DNA of 64,000 nt, from contig CAYWRZ010000011.1 in NCBI GenBank assembly GCA_964460845.1, positions 24,757-88,756 on the forward strand. The letters run 5' to 3'. Made by a program: the position numbers and the translations under genes. This document shows positions 35,845 to 45,054 of the stretch, one piece after another (position 1 is the stretch's first letter; every line of letters begins with the position of its first letter). The stretch comes from CAYWRZ01 sp964460845 (GTDB lineage: Bacteria; Bacteroidota; Bacteroidia; Flavobacteriales_D; UBA2798). The notes beneath the pieces were generated by a model. The model saw only the letters and a program-made list of their open reading frames with translations. It did not search any database and had not been told where the DNA came from.

Positions 35845-35852
35845 TATTTTTG
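35845..35852 (+). promoter_or_regulatory. -7 promoter element for the export genes
   Basis: TATTTTTG is a full TAnnTTTG match, 18 nt before the ATG at 35871. It suggests that the export genes can be transcribed separately from asnB and the glycosyltransferase. Confidence 0.45.
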
Positions 35853-35870
35853 CAGAAAGTGACTCACTTC

Positions 35871-36632
35871 ATGTTTCGACATATACTCCAGGTTGCGGGA
35901 CTGCTGCTGCTACTTGCTGGCTGTTCGGTCAACAGCAACCTGATGCTGAAAACGGGTAAAAACTTCGTTTTCGATTCCATACCCCAGCAGCCGGTTACCG
36001 AATACCGGCTCAGTGCGAACGACCTCATTAGCTTCAAGCTCTTTGCGAACGACGGGTTTAAGCTGGTGGACATTTCATCGGGTACAGGCCGCGAAAACAA
36101 CGAGCAGAACAACAACCGCAATACCGTAAGCTACCTGATAGAGGCCGACGGCAGCGCGCGGCTGCCCATTATCGGGAAAATCGCGCTTCACGGACTTACC
36201 GTCAGAGAAGCCGAATTTTTGCTGGAAGAAAAATACAGCACTTATTATGTCAGTCCATTCGTGCAAATCGAAGTGACCAACAAACGGGTAGTCGTATTTC
36301 CGGGAAATGGCAGCGATGCCAAAGTAATACTGCTGTCTAACAACAATACTACCCTGCTCGAAGCCCTGGCTTTGGCCGGTGGAATTACCGAACGCGGAAA
36401 AGCCAAAAAAGTAAAAATCATCCGCAAGCAGCCCGACAATACCCGGGCGGTTTACCAGGTGGACCTTTCGACCATCGAAGGACTAAAGTACTGCGATATG
36501 ATTGTACAGGCCAACGACTATATTTACGTAGAGCCCTCGCGTGATGTAGGAAGAGGAGTGGTTGCCGAAATTGCGCCGATACTTTCAGTACTGACCAGCG
36601 TATTGCTGATATACACCTTTGTAATACGTTAA
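35871..36632 (+). CDS. Polysaccharide export outer-membrane lipoprotein (Wza family)
   Basis: 253 residues from ATG 35871. The lipoprotein signal ends in LLLLLAGCS with Cys near residue 18. The poly_export domain (about 40-150) has YRLSANDLISFKLFANDGF and YLIEADGSARLPIIGKIALH. A SLBB domain follows at about 155-225. A C-terminal hydrophobic helix (LSVLTSVLLIYTFVI) could span the outer membrane, as the Wza C-terminal helix does. The protein forms the export channel for capsule or exopolysaccharide. It is followed 8 bp later by the BY-kinase gene. Confidence 0.92.
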   Translation: MFRHILQVAGLLLLLAGCSVNSNLMLKTGKNFVFDSIPQQPVTEYRLSANDLISFKLFANDGFKLVDISSGTGRENNEQNNNRNTVSYLIEADGSARLPIIGKIALHGLTVREAEFLLEEKYSTYYVSPFVQIEVTNKRVVVFPGNGSDAKVILLSNNNTTLLEALALAGGITERGKAKKVKIIRKQPDNTRAVYQVDLSTIEGLKYCDMIVQANDYIYVEPSRDVGRGVVAEIAPILSVLTSVLLIYTFVIR

Positions 36633-36640
36633 CCCGCACA

Positions 36641-39085
36641 ATGCTCAACGACAACCTGCATACCGACAATCCGCCTTATTACAGGAACCGCGCTCAAAAT
36701 CCGGGAAAAGAATTTGATCTTGGGTTGTTCTTCTACATCGCCCGAAAGAGCATGGTATGGGTAATTATGTTCATGTTGTTGGCCGTAGCGGGTTCCTTTC
36801 TTTACCTGCGCTACACACAACCGGTATTTGAGGCGGGATTGGTGCTGAAAATAGGCGACGAAGATGCGGAAAAAAAAGTGCTCAACCTTAGTAATCTGCC
36901 CGAAGAAGGCGGCATTGATCAGGCCATAGAGCTGTTGCGCTCGGAATATCTTTTTTCGCTCGTGCTGCACAAGCTCCCGCTTAAAATCAGCTATTTCGCC
37001 GAAGGCAACATTCTTTCGGAAAATAAGTACCCTATGGTACCTTTTTCTTTCCAAAACCTGGAAATACGTGATTCGTCGCTTTGCGGCACGCGGATCGACT
37101 TTTTCTTCGATGAAAACGATTTTAAAATCACTTACCTGCATCATGGACAGGAATTTCAGGTCGAAGGAAAGCCGGGCATTCCCTTTCAAAGCCCCCATTT
37201 TAATGCTACCGTCGAAATAAACGACCCGGAACTGGTAAGACGCATCCAGTCCGAAAACCGTATTTACATCGTATTTAACAGCAACCGGCAACTTTTGGAG
37301 AAAATGCTGCCCAAGCTGAGCATAGGGTTAGAAAACGCCGGCGCGCAAACCATTAAAATTACCTTCAGGGATCACAACTCGGTACTTACAGCCGATGTGG
37401 TAAAAGCTGTGGCCTCTACGTTCGACGAATATATGCTCAAAAAGAAGAACGAGAGCTCCAGTAAAATCGTGGAATACCTCCAGCTCCAAATTGAAATGGT
37501 GCTTGAGCGTCTCAAAGAATCGGAGATGCAGCTACGGTTGTTCCGGAAAGACAATAAAGTGCAGAATTTCGAAGGGGTTTCACAAAATTACCTCGTTCGC
37601 CTCACCCAGCTCGAAGACAACCTGCTGAACGAGGAAATCGACCAGCAATTGCTGTGGGAAGTAGAGAAAGCCGTTTCGGAATACGACGATAAGACGGAAG
37701 TGTACGATATGCTTTCGGTATTAGCAGGCACCCGGTACGAAAGCGCATTACGCCCCATGCTCACCGAATTGCACAAGCTGCTGATGGAAAGGGAAAAAGA
37801 ACTGTTCGGAAGCACGCGCCAAAGTACCTATATCAAATCGCTCGATTACCAAATCTCCATTCAGGTAAAGCTGATCAGGCAAGCCATTCAGACCGTTAAG
37901 GATCAAGCCCTAAAAAGGCAGGCCGCCCTGAAAGAAAAAATACGTGAATACGAGCTGGTCTATTACGGACTACCCGAAAAAGAAATCGACTACACGCTCG
38001 AATATGCGCGGCTGGAGCGTATGTTCAGCATCGACGAAGAATACCATACGCTGCTGGTCAAGAAAAAAGCGGAATATGACATTTCGCTCGCCGGCGGGCA
38101 AACCACCAAAAACGAAGTGCTGGTAGAAGCCAAAATACCCGAGATTCCCGTTTCGCCCAACCGTAAAATGGCCTACGCAGCCTTTATCATGCTCGGACTG
38201 CTGGCTTCTTTAGGACTGATCGTGACCCGTTATTTCTTCCACAACGAAATCAGTTCCATACAAGATATCAACCGGCAATCGAATGTATCGCTTTCGGTGC
38301 TGGGCGTGATACCCCGTTACCGGCAAAGTATTCCCGTATCGCAGCTTATCGTCGATAAAAACCCGAAATCAATGATTTCGGAAGCCTTCCGTTCGATACG
38401 CACTAACTTACAATTCATTTCCAACAAGCACGACGCCAAGCTTATTGCCATCACCTCTACCATTTCGGGAGAAGGGAAAACCTTTGTAGCCATCAACCTG
38501 GCGGGAATCATTGCCTATTCGGGCAAAAAAGTGATTATTCTCGATTTGGATATGCGCAAGCCCAAAATTCACCTGGGTTTCGAAAGCGATAACGATTACG
38601 GCATGAGCACGCTGCTTATCGATAAAGATAACCTGGCGCATTGTATCCGCCACAGCCGTTTGGCAAACCTCGATTTTATCACCGCAGGTCCGATTCCGCC
38701 CAATCCTTCGGAACTTATTATTAACGGTAAGCTCGATGTACTGTTGGAAGAACTGCGCGCGATTTATGACGTGGTTATTGTCGATAATCCGCCTGTAGGA
38801 TTGGTCACCGACGGGCTGGAGCTGCTTCGCAAAGCCGATTATCCGATTTATATTTTTCGCTCCAATTACTCTAAGAAATACTTTGTGCAGAATGTCGATC
38901 GCCTGATCAACGAAAATCACCTCACCCGCCTGTCGATCGTACTCAATGGTGTCGATACCGAGCGAAACAGCTTCGGTTACGGCGGATATGGGTATGGATA
39001 CGGAAAGGGCTATGGTGATTACTATTCTGAAGAACCCGAGAAAAAGACATTCCTCGCCCGCCTTTTCAGCCGAAAAAGAAGATGA
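36641..39085 (+). CDS. Wzc-like polysaccharide co-polymerase with BY-kinase domain
   Basis: 814 residues. The N-terminal Wzz-like domain has one transmembrane helix at about 36-53 (MVWVIMFMLLAVAGSFLYL). A long coiled-coil periplasmic region follows, then a second helix at about 510-527. The cytoplasmic bacterial tyrosine kinase has Walker A SGEGKT (609-614), Walker A' ILDLDMRKP (from about 633) and Walker B-like VVIVDNPPVG. The C-terminal tail is a tyrosine cluster with seven Tyr between 780 and 795. It controls chain length and export together with the Wza-like protein. No low-molecular-weight phosphatase gene is adjacent. Confidence 0.93.
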   Translation: MLNDNLHTDNPPYYRNRAQNPGKEFDLGLFFYIARKSMVWVIMFMLLAVAGSFLYLRYTQPVFEAGLVLKIGDEDAEKKVLNLSNLPEEGGIDQAIELLRSEYLFSLVLHKLPLKISYFAEGNILSENKYPMVPFSFQNLEIRDSSLCGTRIDFFFDENDFKITYLHHGQEFQVEGKPGIPFQSPHFNATVEINDPELVRRIQSENRIYIVFNSNRQLLEKMLPKLSIGLENAGAQTIKITFRDHNSVLTADVVKAVASTFDEYMLKKKNESSSKIVEYLQLQIEMVLERLKESEMQLRLFRKDNKVQNFEGVSQNYLVRLTQLEDNLLNEEIDQQLLWEVEKAVSEYDDKTEVYDMLSVLAGTRYESALRPMLTELHKLLMEREKELFGSTRQSTYIKSLDYQISIQVKLIRQAIQTVKDQALKRQAALKEKIREYELVYYGLPEKEIDYTLEYARLERMFSIDEEYHTLLVKKKAEYDISLAGGQTTKNEVLVEAKIPEIPVSPNRKMAYAAFIMLGLLASLGLIVTRYFFHNEISSIQDINRQSNVSLSVLGVIPRYRQSIPVSQLIVDKNPKSMISEAFRSIRTNLQFISNKHDAKLIAITSTISGEGKTFVAINLAGIIAYSGKKVIILDLDMRKPKIHLGFESDNDYGMSTLLIDKDNLAHCIRHSRLANLDFITAGPIPPNPSELIINGKLDVLLEELRAIYDVVIVDNPPVGLVTDGLELLRKADYPIYIFRSNYSKKYFVQNVDRLINENHLTRLSIVLNGVDTERNSFGYGGYGYGYGKGYGDYYSEEPEKKTFLARLFSRKRR

Positions 39086-39639
39086 AAATAATAGAAACTC
39101 CGCTTCCCGGACTACTTCTCATTGAACCGCAGGTTTTTGGAGATGAACGGGGATGCTTTTTTGAATCCTTTAACCGGCAGCGCTTTACCGAAGCCACCGG
39201 GGTGAAAGACGAATTTGTGCAGGACAATGAATCCGTTTCCTCGCAAGGGGTAATCCGCGGATTGCATTTTCAGGTGCCGCCTCATGCACAGGGCAAGCTG
39301 GTAAGGGTCAGTCATGGCGAAGCGCTCGATGTAGCTGTCGATATCCGGAAAGGATCGCCCACTTTCGGACAGCATTATTCGGTGCTGCTCAGCGGCGAAA
39401 ACCACCGTATGCTTTGGATTCCCGAAGGTTTTGCTCATGGCTTTGCCGCACTGCGCGACCGTACCGTATTTGTTTATAAGTGTACGGGCTATTACCATAA
39501 AAACGCCGAACAGTCGCTGCGCTGGAACGATCCGCAGTTAGCCATCGACTGGGGTGTTTCCCAACCGCTGGTTTCGGACAAAGACCGCGAAGCGCTTACC
39601 TTATCTTCATTTGACACGCCTTTTACCTATGGAACTTAG
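39082..39639 (+). CDS. rfbC: dTDP-4-dehydrorhamnose 3,5-epimerase
   Basis: 185 residues. It epimerises dTDP-4-keto-6-deoxyglucose in dTDP-L-rhamnose synthesis. The cupin motifs are intact: DERGCFFESFNRQRFTEA, QDNESVSSQGVIRGLHFQVP (with catalytic His), GEALDVAVDIRKGSPTFGQH and PEGFAHGFAAL. rfbA, rfbB and rfbD are not in the window and must lie elsewhere. The start overlaps the BY-kinase stop by 4 bp. Confidence 0.95.
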   Translation: MKIIETPLPGLLLIEPQVFGDERGCFFESFNRQRFTEATGVKDEFVQDNESVSSQGVIRGLHFQVPPHAQGKLVRVSHGEALDVAVDIRKGSPTFGQHYSVLLSGENHRMLWIPEGFAHGFAALRDRTVFVYKCTGYYHKNAEQSLRWNDPQLAIDWGVSQPLVSDKDREALTLSSFDTPFTYGT

Positions 39640-40741
39640 CACCCGACTGATCTGGAGCTATAGCCTGTTTTTCATCGCCGTGGTTTTTTTCACCATTGTG
39701 ATCAACTCGATACTGCTTCGTTTTTCACGCACCTTAGGCATACGCGACAAAGATCAGCAACACATGATTCGCTGGAGTCCGGTGCACAAACCCTCGCTGG
39801 GAGGCATCACCTTTTTTATCGCATTTCTGATCAGCATTTCGGCCTATTCCGTTCTTTTTCGAAGCGGTTTCGATACTTTTCAGCATAAAAGCGTGCTGGC
39901 ACTGGTCATGGTCACCTCTATCGCCTTTACCATGGGCTTAGCCGACGATGCCTACAATACCCGCCCCTGGCTTAAATTTTTTATGCAGCTTGCCTGCGGA
40001 CTCGTGCTGGTGTTAGCCGATATTTATATTCGGATCACACCCTACGAAACGCTGAACTATGCGCTGACCATTCTTTGGGTAGCCGGACTCATGAATTCCA
40101 TCAATATGCTCGACAATATGGACGGCATTACCGCATCCGTGTCGGGCGGCATTATTGTAATGTTGCTCACCTCGGTGTTCTACTTCAATGTACCGGGCTA
40201 TTTCGATTTTATGATATTGCTCGGAGTGTTGGGCAGTCTTATCGGCTTCCTGTTTCACAACTGGAATCCTTCGCGAATGTTTATGGGCGATACGGGAAGT
40301 CAGTTTTTGGGCGTGCTGCTGGCTTATTTCAGCATCAAATACTTTTGGAACGCGCGCGACGCCATGGGCGAAATTATCCAGGCCAAGCAATTTTGCCTGC
40401 TCGTTATCGGGTTCTGCGTACCGCTGGTCGATACCGGTGTGGTGGTAATTAACCGGCTGGCCAGGGGGCAATCGCCTTTTGTGGGAGGGAAAGATCACAC
40501 AACCCATCACTTGTCGTACCTCGGCTTTTCGGACAGGCAGGTAGCGCTCATTTTTATCGGACTCAACCTTATCTCGCTCCTTTTAGTCGTGGTTATGCTG
40601 CGTTTAATCGAAGGATGGGCACACTGGCTCACTTTTGCTTTTCTGGCTTACTTTTTAACCGTATTTTCGGTGATGTTGTATATCTCCAGAAAAAATAAGA
40701 AACATGAATCCAGGCACTCCGTCACGCATGCACCGCATTAA
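39629..40741 (+). CDS. MraY/WecA-family glycosyl-1-phosphate transferase
   Basis: 370 residues from ATG 39629, overlapping rfbC by 11 bp; a longer frame from 39554 is inside rfbC. About ten transmembrane helices. Family motifs: PSLGGITFFIAF, TMGLADDAYNTRPWLKFFMQ (DDxxD-type Mg2+ site), MNSINMLDNMDGITA, FMGDTGSQFLGVLLAY and THHLSYLG (HxxH-type). It transfers a sugar-1-phosphate onto undecaprenyl phosphate to begin repeat-unit assembly. Its place in the cluster favours the WecA-like branch over MraY. Confidence 0.92.
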   Translation: MELSTRLIWSYSLFFIAVVFFTIVINSILLRFSRTLGIRDKDQQHMIRWSPVHKPSLGGITFFIAFLISISAYSVLFRSGFDTFQHKSVLALVMVTSIAFTMGLADDAYNTRPWLKFFMQLACGLVLVLADIYIRITPYETLNYALTILWVAGLMNSINMLDNMDGITASVSGGIIVMLLTSVFYFNVPGYFDFMILLGVLGSLIGFLFHNWNPSRMFMGDTGSQFLGVLLAYFSIKYFWNARDAMGEIIQAKQFCLLVIGFCVPLVDTGVVVINRLARGQSPFVGGKDHTTHHLSYLGFSDRQVALIFIGLNLISLLLVVVMLRLIEGWAHWLTFAFLAYFLTVFSVMLYISRKNKKHESRHSVTHAPH

Positions 40742-41684
40742 AAAGAAAACACTCTCTTTCCTGTTTGCAGGGTGTAGCATACTGCTTGCCGGTACGCTGG
40801 TTTTTTCGGTAAATACCGAACCTGAAAAAAACAACGATATCAATTACCGGCAGCACATTGCCGAACATTACAAAATCTTCTCCTTACCCGCTCCCGAGGC
40901 CCTGAGCTTTGCGGGCGAACGGGTACCTATCGAAGATGTAGATATTCGCGAACGGCTGGATAAAGAACTGACCATACAAACTTACTGGCATTCGCAAACG
41001 CTCTTTATGATGAAAAGGGCAAACCGCTGGTTTCCGCTTATCGAAGCCATTCTCAAAGAAGAAGGTATTCCCGACGATTTTAAATACGTAGCGGCCATCG
41101 AAAGTAATTTCGAACACGTGGTATCACCTGCGGGCGCCTCCGGATTTTGGCAGTTTATGAAAACCACCGGTATCGGCTACGGACTCGAAATCAATACGGC
41201 GGTAGATGAGCGTTACAACCTCGAAAAAGCCACCCGTGCCGCTTGCCGGTATTTTAAAGACGCTTACAAAGTATTGGGCAACTGGACACTGGTAGCCGCC
41301 TCTTACAACATGGGCATCAGCGGGGTACAGAACAAGCTGAAAGAACAAGGGGTAAGCAGCTATTACGATTTGTTTCTCAATACCGAAACCCATCGCTACG
41401 TATTTCGCCTGCTGGCGGTGAAAGAAGTGTTCGGCAATCCTTCTTTTTACGGGTTTAACATCCGTCCGCAAGACCTTTACGCCCCCTATCTTACCCGCGA
41501 GGTAGAAATAGATTCTTCTTTAGCTAATTTGAGTGAGTTTTCTCGTTCACAGGGGTTTAACCTCAAAATAATAAAGCTCCTCAACCCCTGGCTTCGCGAC
41601 CATAGCCTGCCCAACAAGAACAAAAAAGTATATAAACTAAAATTGCCTCAACACGATTTTCATTTAAAGCCGGTTGCTCCTTAA
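40704..41684 (+). CDS. Lytic transglycosylase (SLT domain, MltD-like)
   Basis: 326 residues. It overlaps the preceding gene by 38 bp; ATG 40728 is an alternative start. An N-terminal hydrophobic signal or anchor is at about 16-36. The SLT domain spans about 110-240, with catalytic E133 in YVAAIESNFEHVVSPAGASG, FWQFMKTTGIGYGLEI and LVAASYNMGISGVQNKL. It cleaves peptidoglycan glycan strands to 1,6-anhydro products. A C-terminal LysM-like tail seems rudimentary. In this place it could open the wall for polysaccharide export, which is inference. Confidence 0.9.
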   Translation: MNPGTPSRMHRIKKKTLSFLFAGCSILLAGTLVFSVNTEPEKNNDINYRQHIAEHYKIFSLPAPEALSFAGERVPIEDVDIRERLDKELTIQTYWHSQTLFMMKRANRWFPLIEAILKEEGIPDDFKYVAAIESNFEHVVSPAGASGFWQFMKTTGIGYGLEINTAVDERYNLEKATRAACRYFKDAYKVLGNWTLVAASYNMGISGVQNKLKEQGVSSYYDLFLNTETHRYVFRLLAVKEVFGNPSFYGFNIRPQDLYAPYLTREVEIDSSLANLSEFSRSQGFNLKIIKLLNPWLRDHSLPNKNKKVYKLKLPQHDFHLKPVAP

Positions 41685-41689
41685 CTTTG
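41682..41689 (+). promoter_or_regulatory. -7 promoter element for uvrA
   Basis: TAACTTTG is a full match that overlaps the stop codon of the lytic transglycosylase gene. It ends 10 nt before the uvrA ATG. Confidence 0.45.
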
Positions 41690-41699
41690 CACCCACTTT

Positions 41700-44534
41700 A
41701 TGAGCACCCCTTTATTGAACGAAGAAGAGCAGATCGAAGTTTTCGGCGCACGCGTACATAATCTAAAGAATGTAGATGTAAGTATTCCGCGCCACAAACT
41801 TGTAGTGTTTACCGGGCTGAGCGGAAGCGGCAAATCTTCGCTCGCTTTCGATACCCTTTATGCCGAAGGACAAAGGCGATACCTTGAAACCTTTTCGGCC
41901 TACGCCCGCAATTTTCTCGGCGGAATGGAGCGTCCCGATGTGGACAAAATTACCGGTCTAAGCCCGGTGATCGCCATCGAACAAAAAACCGTCAGCAAGA
42001 ACCCGCGTTCTACCGTGGGCACCATTACCGAAGTATATGACTTTCTGCGACTGCTGTACGCCAGGGCCGGCGAAGCATTCAGCTATGTGACCGGCGAAAA
42101 GATGGTGAAATACTCCGACAGCCAGATCATTTCGCTGATTACCCAAGATTATGCAGGGAAAAAAATAGGCGTATTGGCTCCTGTGGTAAAAGGCAGAAAA
42201 GGACATTACCGCGAACTGTTCGAACAAATCCGGAAAATGGGATTTTTGCGCGTACGGGTCGATGGAAAAATAAAGGAAGTCACCGAACGTATCTCCCTCG
42301 ACCGTTACAAAATTCACGACATCGAAATCGTGATCGACCGGATTGAAATCAATCCGGATAGCGAATCGCGCGTATCCGAAGCCGTCAAAACAGCCATGAA
42401 GCATGGCAAAGGCTCGCTGCTTGTACTTGATCTTGCTACCGACGAAACGCGTTATTTCAGCCGGGCGCTGATGTGCCCTACTTCCGGAATTTCGTACAAT
42501 GAACCCGCGCCCAACCTCTTTTCTTTTAACTCTCCTTACGGCGCCTGCCCGCATTGCGACGGCATAGGAGAAGTGACCGAAGCCGACCTCGAAAAAATTA
42601 TTCCCGACCCTTCAAAAAGTATCAAGCAGGGAGGAATCGCGCCGCTCGGCGAATTTAAGCAAGCCCATATTTATCGCCAGATAGAAGCGCTGCTCGGGCA
42701 TTACAAGCTGAAGCTGACCACGCCGCTGCGCGAAGTGCCCGAACAGATACTGCACAAAGTGCTGTACGGCACCGACGAGATGATCAAGATCCCCAATGCC
42801 AGCGGCATCAACGAATACCTGACCAACTACGAAGGTGTTGTCAATTTTGTGCTGCGCCATGCACAGGAAAATCCGTCGAAAAGCGTGCAACGCTGGGCTA
42901 CCGGTTTTATGAACCAGGTGCCCTGTCCCGAATGCAAAGGCACACGTCTCAAAAAAGAATCGCTCTATTTCCGCATCGCGGATAAGAACATCAGCGAGCT
43001 TTCGGCAATGGATATTCACGAGCTGGCCGACTGGTTCAAGGGCATCGAAAAGCGGCTCGACAAACGGCAGGTCAAAATTGCCGGCGAAGTGCTTAAAGAG
43101 GTACGCGCAAGACTGGGATTTTTGCTCGACGTAGGACTCGAATACCTCACGCTCGAACGCAGCGCACGATCCCTTTCGGGCGGAGAAGCCCAGCGTATCA
43201 GGCTGGCCACGCAGATAGGCAGCGAGCTGGTCGGGGTATTGTATATCCTCGACGAACCGAGCATAGGGCTGCACCAGCGCGACAATACCCGGCTTATCCG
43301 TTCGCTGAAAAAACTGCGCGATTTGGGTAACTCGGTGATTGTGGTCGAGCACGACAAAGAAATGATCTTAGAATCGGATCACGTGGTGGACATCGGTCCC
43401 GGAGCGGGAATGTTGGGCGGACGCATAGTCGCGTCCGGCACTTCCGACGCTTTAAAAAATTCGGATTCGGTTACCGCAGCCTACCTGAACGGCGAAAAAG
43501 AAATAAAAGTTCCTGCACAACGACGTGCCGACAGCGGCGAATGGCTGGTGCTGGAAAAAGCCTCGGGGCATAACCTGAAAAACGTAACCCTGAAAATTCC
43601 GCTGCGCAAGCTGGTTTGCGTAACCGGCGTATCGGGAAGCGGTAAGTCGAGCCTCATTAACCAGACCCTTTACCCTATCCTGAGCCGTCATTTTTACGAT
43701 TCGGTAAAAGTGCCCCTGCCCTACAAATCGGTCAAGGGACTGGAACTGTTAGATAAAGTAATCGAAATCGATCAGTCGCCCATAGGCCGTACTCCGCGTT
43801 CGAACCCGGCTACCTATACCAATATGTTCGGCGATATTCGCAACCTGTTTGCCTTGTTGCCCGAAGCGAAAATACGGGGCTATGGTCCGGGACGATTTTC
43901 CTTTAACGTAAAAGGCGGTCGCTGCGAAACCTGTCAGGGTGCGGGATTGCGCACGATTGAAATGAATTTTCTTCCCGACGTGTATGTCGAATGCGAGACC
44001 TGCGGCGGCAAACGGTACAACAAAGAAACCTTAGAAGTACGCTATAAGGGCAAGTCGATCAGCGATGTGCTGAACATGACCATCAGCAACGGCACGACGT
44101 TTTTTGAAGGGATACCTTCCATTCAGCAAAAGCTCAAAACCCTCGAATCGGTCGGGCTCGGTTATCTTACCCTGGGGCAGCCTTCGACCACCCTTTCGGG
44201 CGGCGAGGCGCAACGCATAAAGCTGGCTACCGAGCTTTCCAAAAAAGACACCGGCCGCACCATTTATATCCTCGACGAACCCACTACGGGGCTCCATTTT
44301 GAAGACATACGTCTGCTGCTGACGGTGTTGAACAGGCTTGTCGATCAGGGCAATACCGTATTGGTTATCGAGCACAACCTCGACATTATCAAAATGGCCG
44401 ACTACCTTATCGACATGGGTCCCGAAGGCGGGAAAGGCGGCGGACAAATCATCGGTACGGGTACCCCCGAAGAGCTGGTCACTTTTACAGAAAGTCACAC
44501 CGCGCATTACCTTAAACCCGAATTGGGCCGATAA
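41700..44534 (+). CDS. uvrA: Excinuclease ABC subunit UvrA (intact copy)
   Basis: 944 residues. UvrA detects bulky DNA lesions and loads UvrB in nucleotide excision repair. It has two ABC ATPase modules: Walker A lysines K45 (GLSGSGKSSLAFDT) and K649 (GVSGSGKSSLINQT); ABC signatures SLSGGEAQRIRLATQ and TLSGGEAQRIKLATE. The zinc-finger cysteine pairs are all intact: CPHC, CPEC, CETC in GGRCETCQGAG, and CETC in ECETCGGKRY. The copy at 54577-57393 differs at exactly one of these positions. Confidence 0.97.
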   Translation: MSTPLLNEEEQIEVFGARVHNLKNVDVSIPRHKLVVFTGLSGSGKSSLAFDTLYAEGQRRYLETFSAYARNFLGGMERPDVDKITGLSPVIAIEQKTVSKNPRSTVGTITEVYDFLRLLYARAGEAFSYVTGEKMVKYSDSQIISLITQDYAGKKIGVLAPVVKGRKGHYRELFEQIRKMGFLRVRVDGKIKEVTERISLDRYKIHDIEIVIDRIEINPDSESRVSEAVKTAMKHGKGSLLVLDLATDETRYFSRALMCPTSGISYNEPAPNLFSFNSPYGACPHCDGIGEVTEADLEKIIPDPSKSIKQGGIAPLGEFKQAHIYRQIEALLGHYKLKLTTPLREVPEQILHKVLYGTDEMIKIPNASGINEYLTNYEGVVNFVLRHAQENPSKSVQRWATGFMNQVPCPECKGTRLKKESLYFRIADKNISELSAMDIHELADWFKGIEKRLDKRQVKIAGEVLKEVRARLGFLLDVGLEYLTLERSARSLSGGEAQRIRLATQIGSELVGVLYILDEPSIGLHQRDNTRLIRSLKKLRDLGNSVIVVEHDKEMILESDHVVDIGPGAGMLGGRIVASGTSDALKNSDSVTAAYLNGEKEIKVPAQRRADSGEWLVLEKASGHNLKNVTLKIPLRKLVCVTGVSGSGKSSLINQTLYPILSRHFYDSVKVPLPYKSVKGLELLDKVIEIDQSPIGRTPRSNPATYTNMFGDIRNLFALLPEAKIRGYGPGRFSFNVKGGRCETCQGAGLRTIEMNFLPDVYVECETCGGKRYNKETLEVRYKGKSISDVLNMTISNGTTFFEGIPSIQQKLKTLESVGLGYLTLGQPSTTLSGGEAQRIKLATELSKKDTGRTIYILDEPTTGLHFEDIRLLLTVLNRLVDQGNTVLVIEHNLDIIKMADYLIDMGPEGGKGGGQIIGTGTPEELVTFTESHTAHYLKPELGR

Positions 44535-44701
44535 GCCTGTCAGGAAATCTGCCATTTTTTCGCGCCTTCAAAACCGTATGAAAGCACTACTGCCAGATAG
44601 GCTGTAGCTTGTTGCCAAAGTTACATTCCGGGCGCTTTGGCACCCAGCTTGCTAAGCCTTTTGCTGTAAACGAAATGTCAAATCTTTAAATTCCTGAACC
44701 T

Positions 44702-45001
44702 ATGTCAACAGCGACAGCAGAAAAAGTGGATGTAAAAGTAAAGCCTCTGGCCGACAGGGTGCTTGTAGAACCGGCTGCAGCCGAAGAAAAAACCGCAGGC
44801 GGCATTATCATTCCCGACACTGCCCAGGAGAAGCCCCAACGTGGCAAAGTGGTAGCGGTAGGTACCGGTAAAAAAGACGAACCGCTCACCGTCAAACCCG
44901 GCGATACGGTGCTTTATGGCAAATATTCGGGTACCGAGCTCAGCATTGAGGGTAACGACTACCTTATCATGCGTGAGTCAGATATTTACGCTATCCTCTG
45001 A
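44702..45001 (+). CDS. groES: Co-chaperonin GroES
   Basis: 99 residues, the lid of the GroEL cage. Typical segments: KPLADRVLVEPAAAEEKTAG (start of the beta-barrel and mobile loop), GGIIIPDTAQEKPQRGKVVA and GDTVLYGKYSGTELSIEGND. It is followed 53 bp later by groEL. I found no CIRCE inverted repeat in the 167 bp upstream, so regulation is probably not by HrcA. Confidence 0.97.
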   Translation: MSTATAEKVDVKVKPLADRVLVEPAAAEEKTAGGIIIPDTAQEKPQRGKVVAVGTGKKDEPLTVKPGDTVLYGKYSGTELSIEGNDYLIMRESDIYAIL

Positions 45002-45054
45002 ATTAATCGCTTTTTTACGCCCATTTTTCAACTTCATTCAAAATTTAAACCGCT

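Noticed and set aside
44535..44701. CIRCE/HrcA operator upstream of groES
   Set aside because: No inverted repeat of the TTAGCACTC-N9-GAGTGCTAA type is present.
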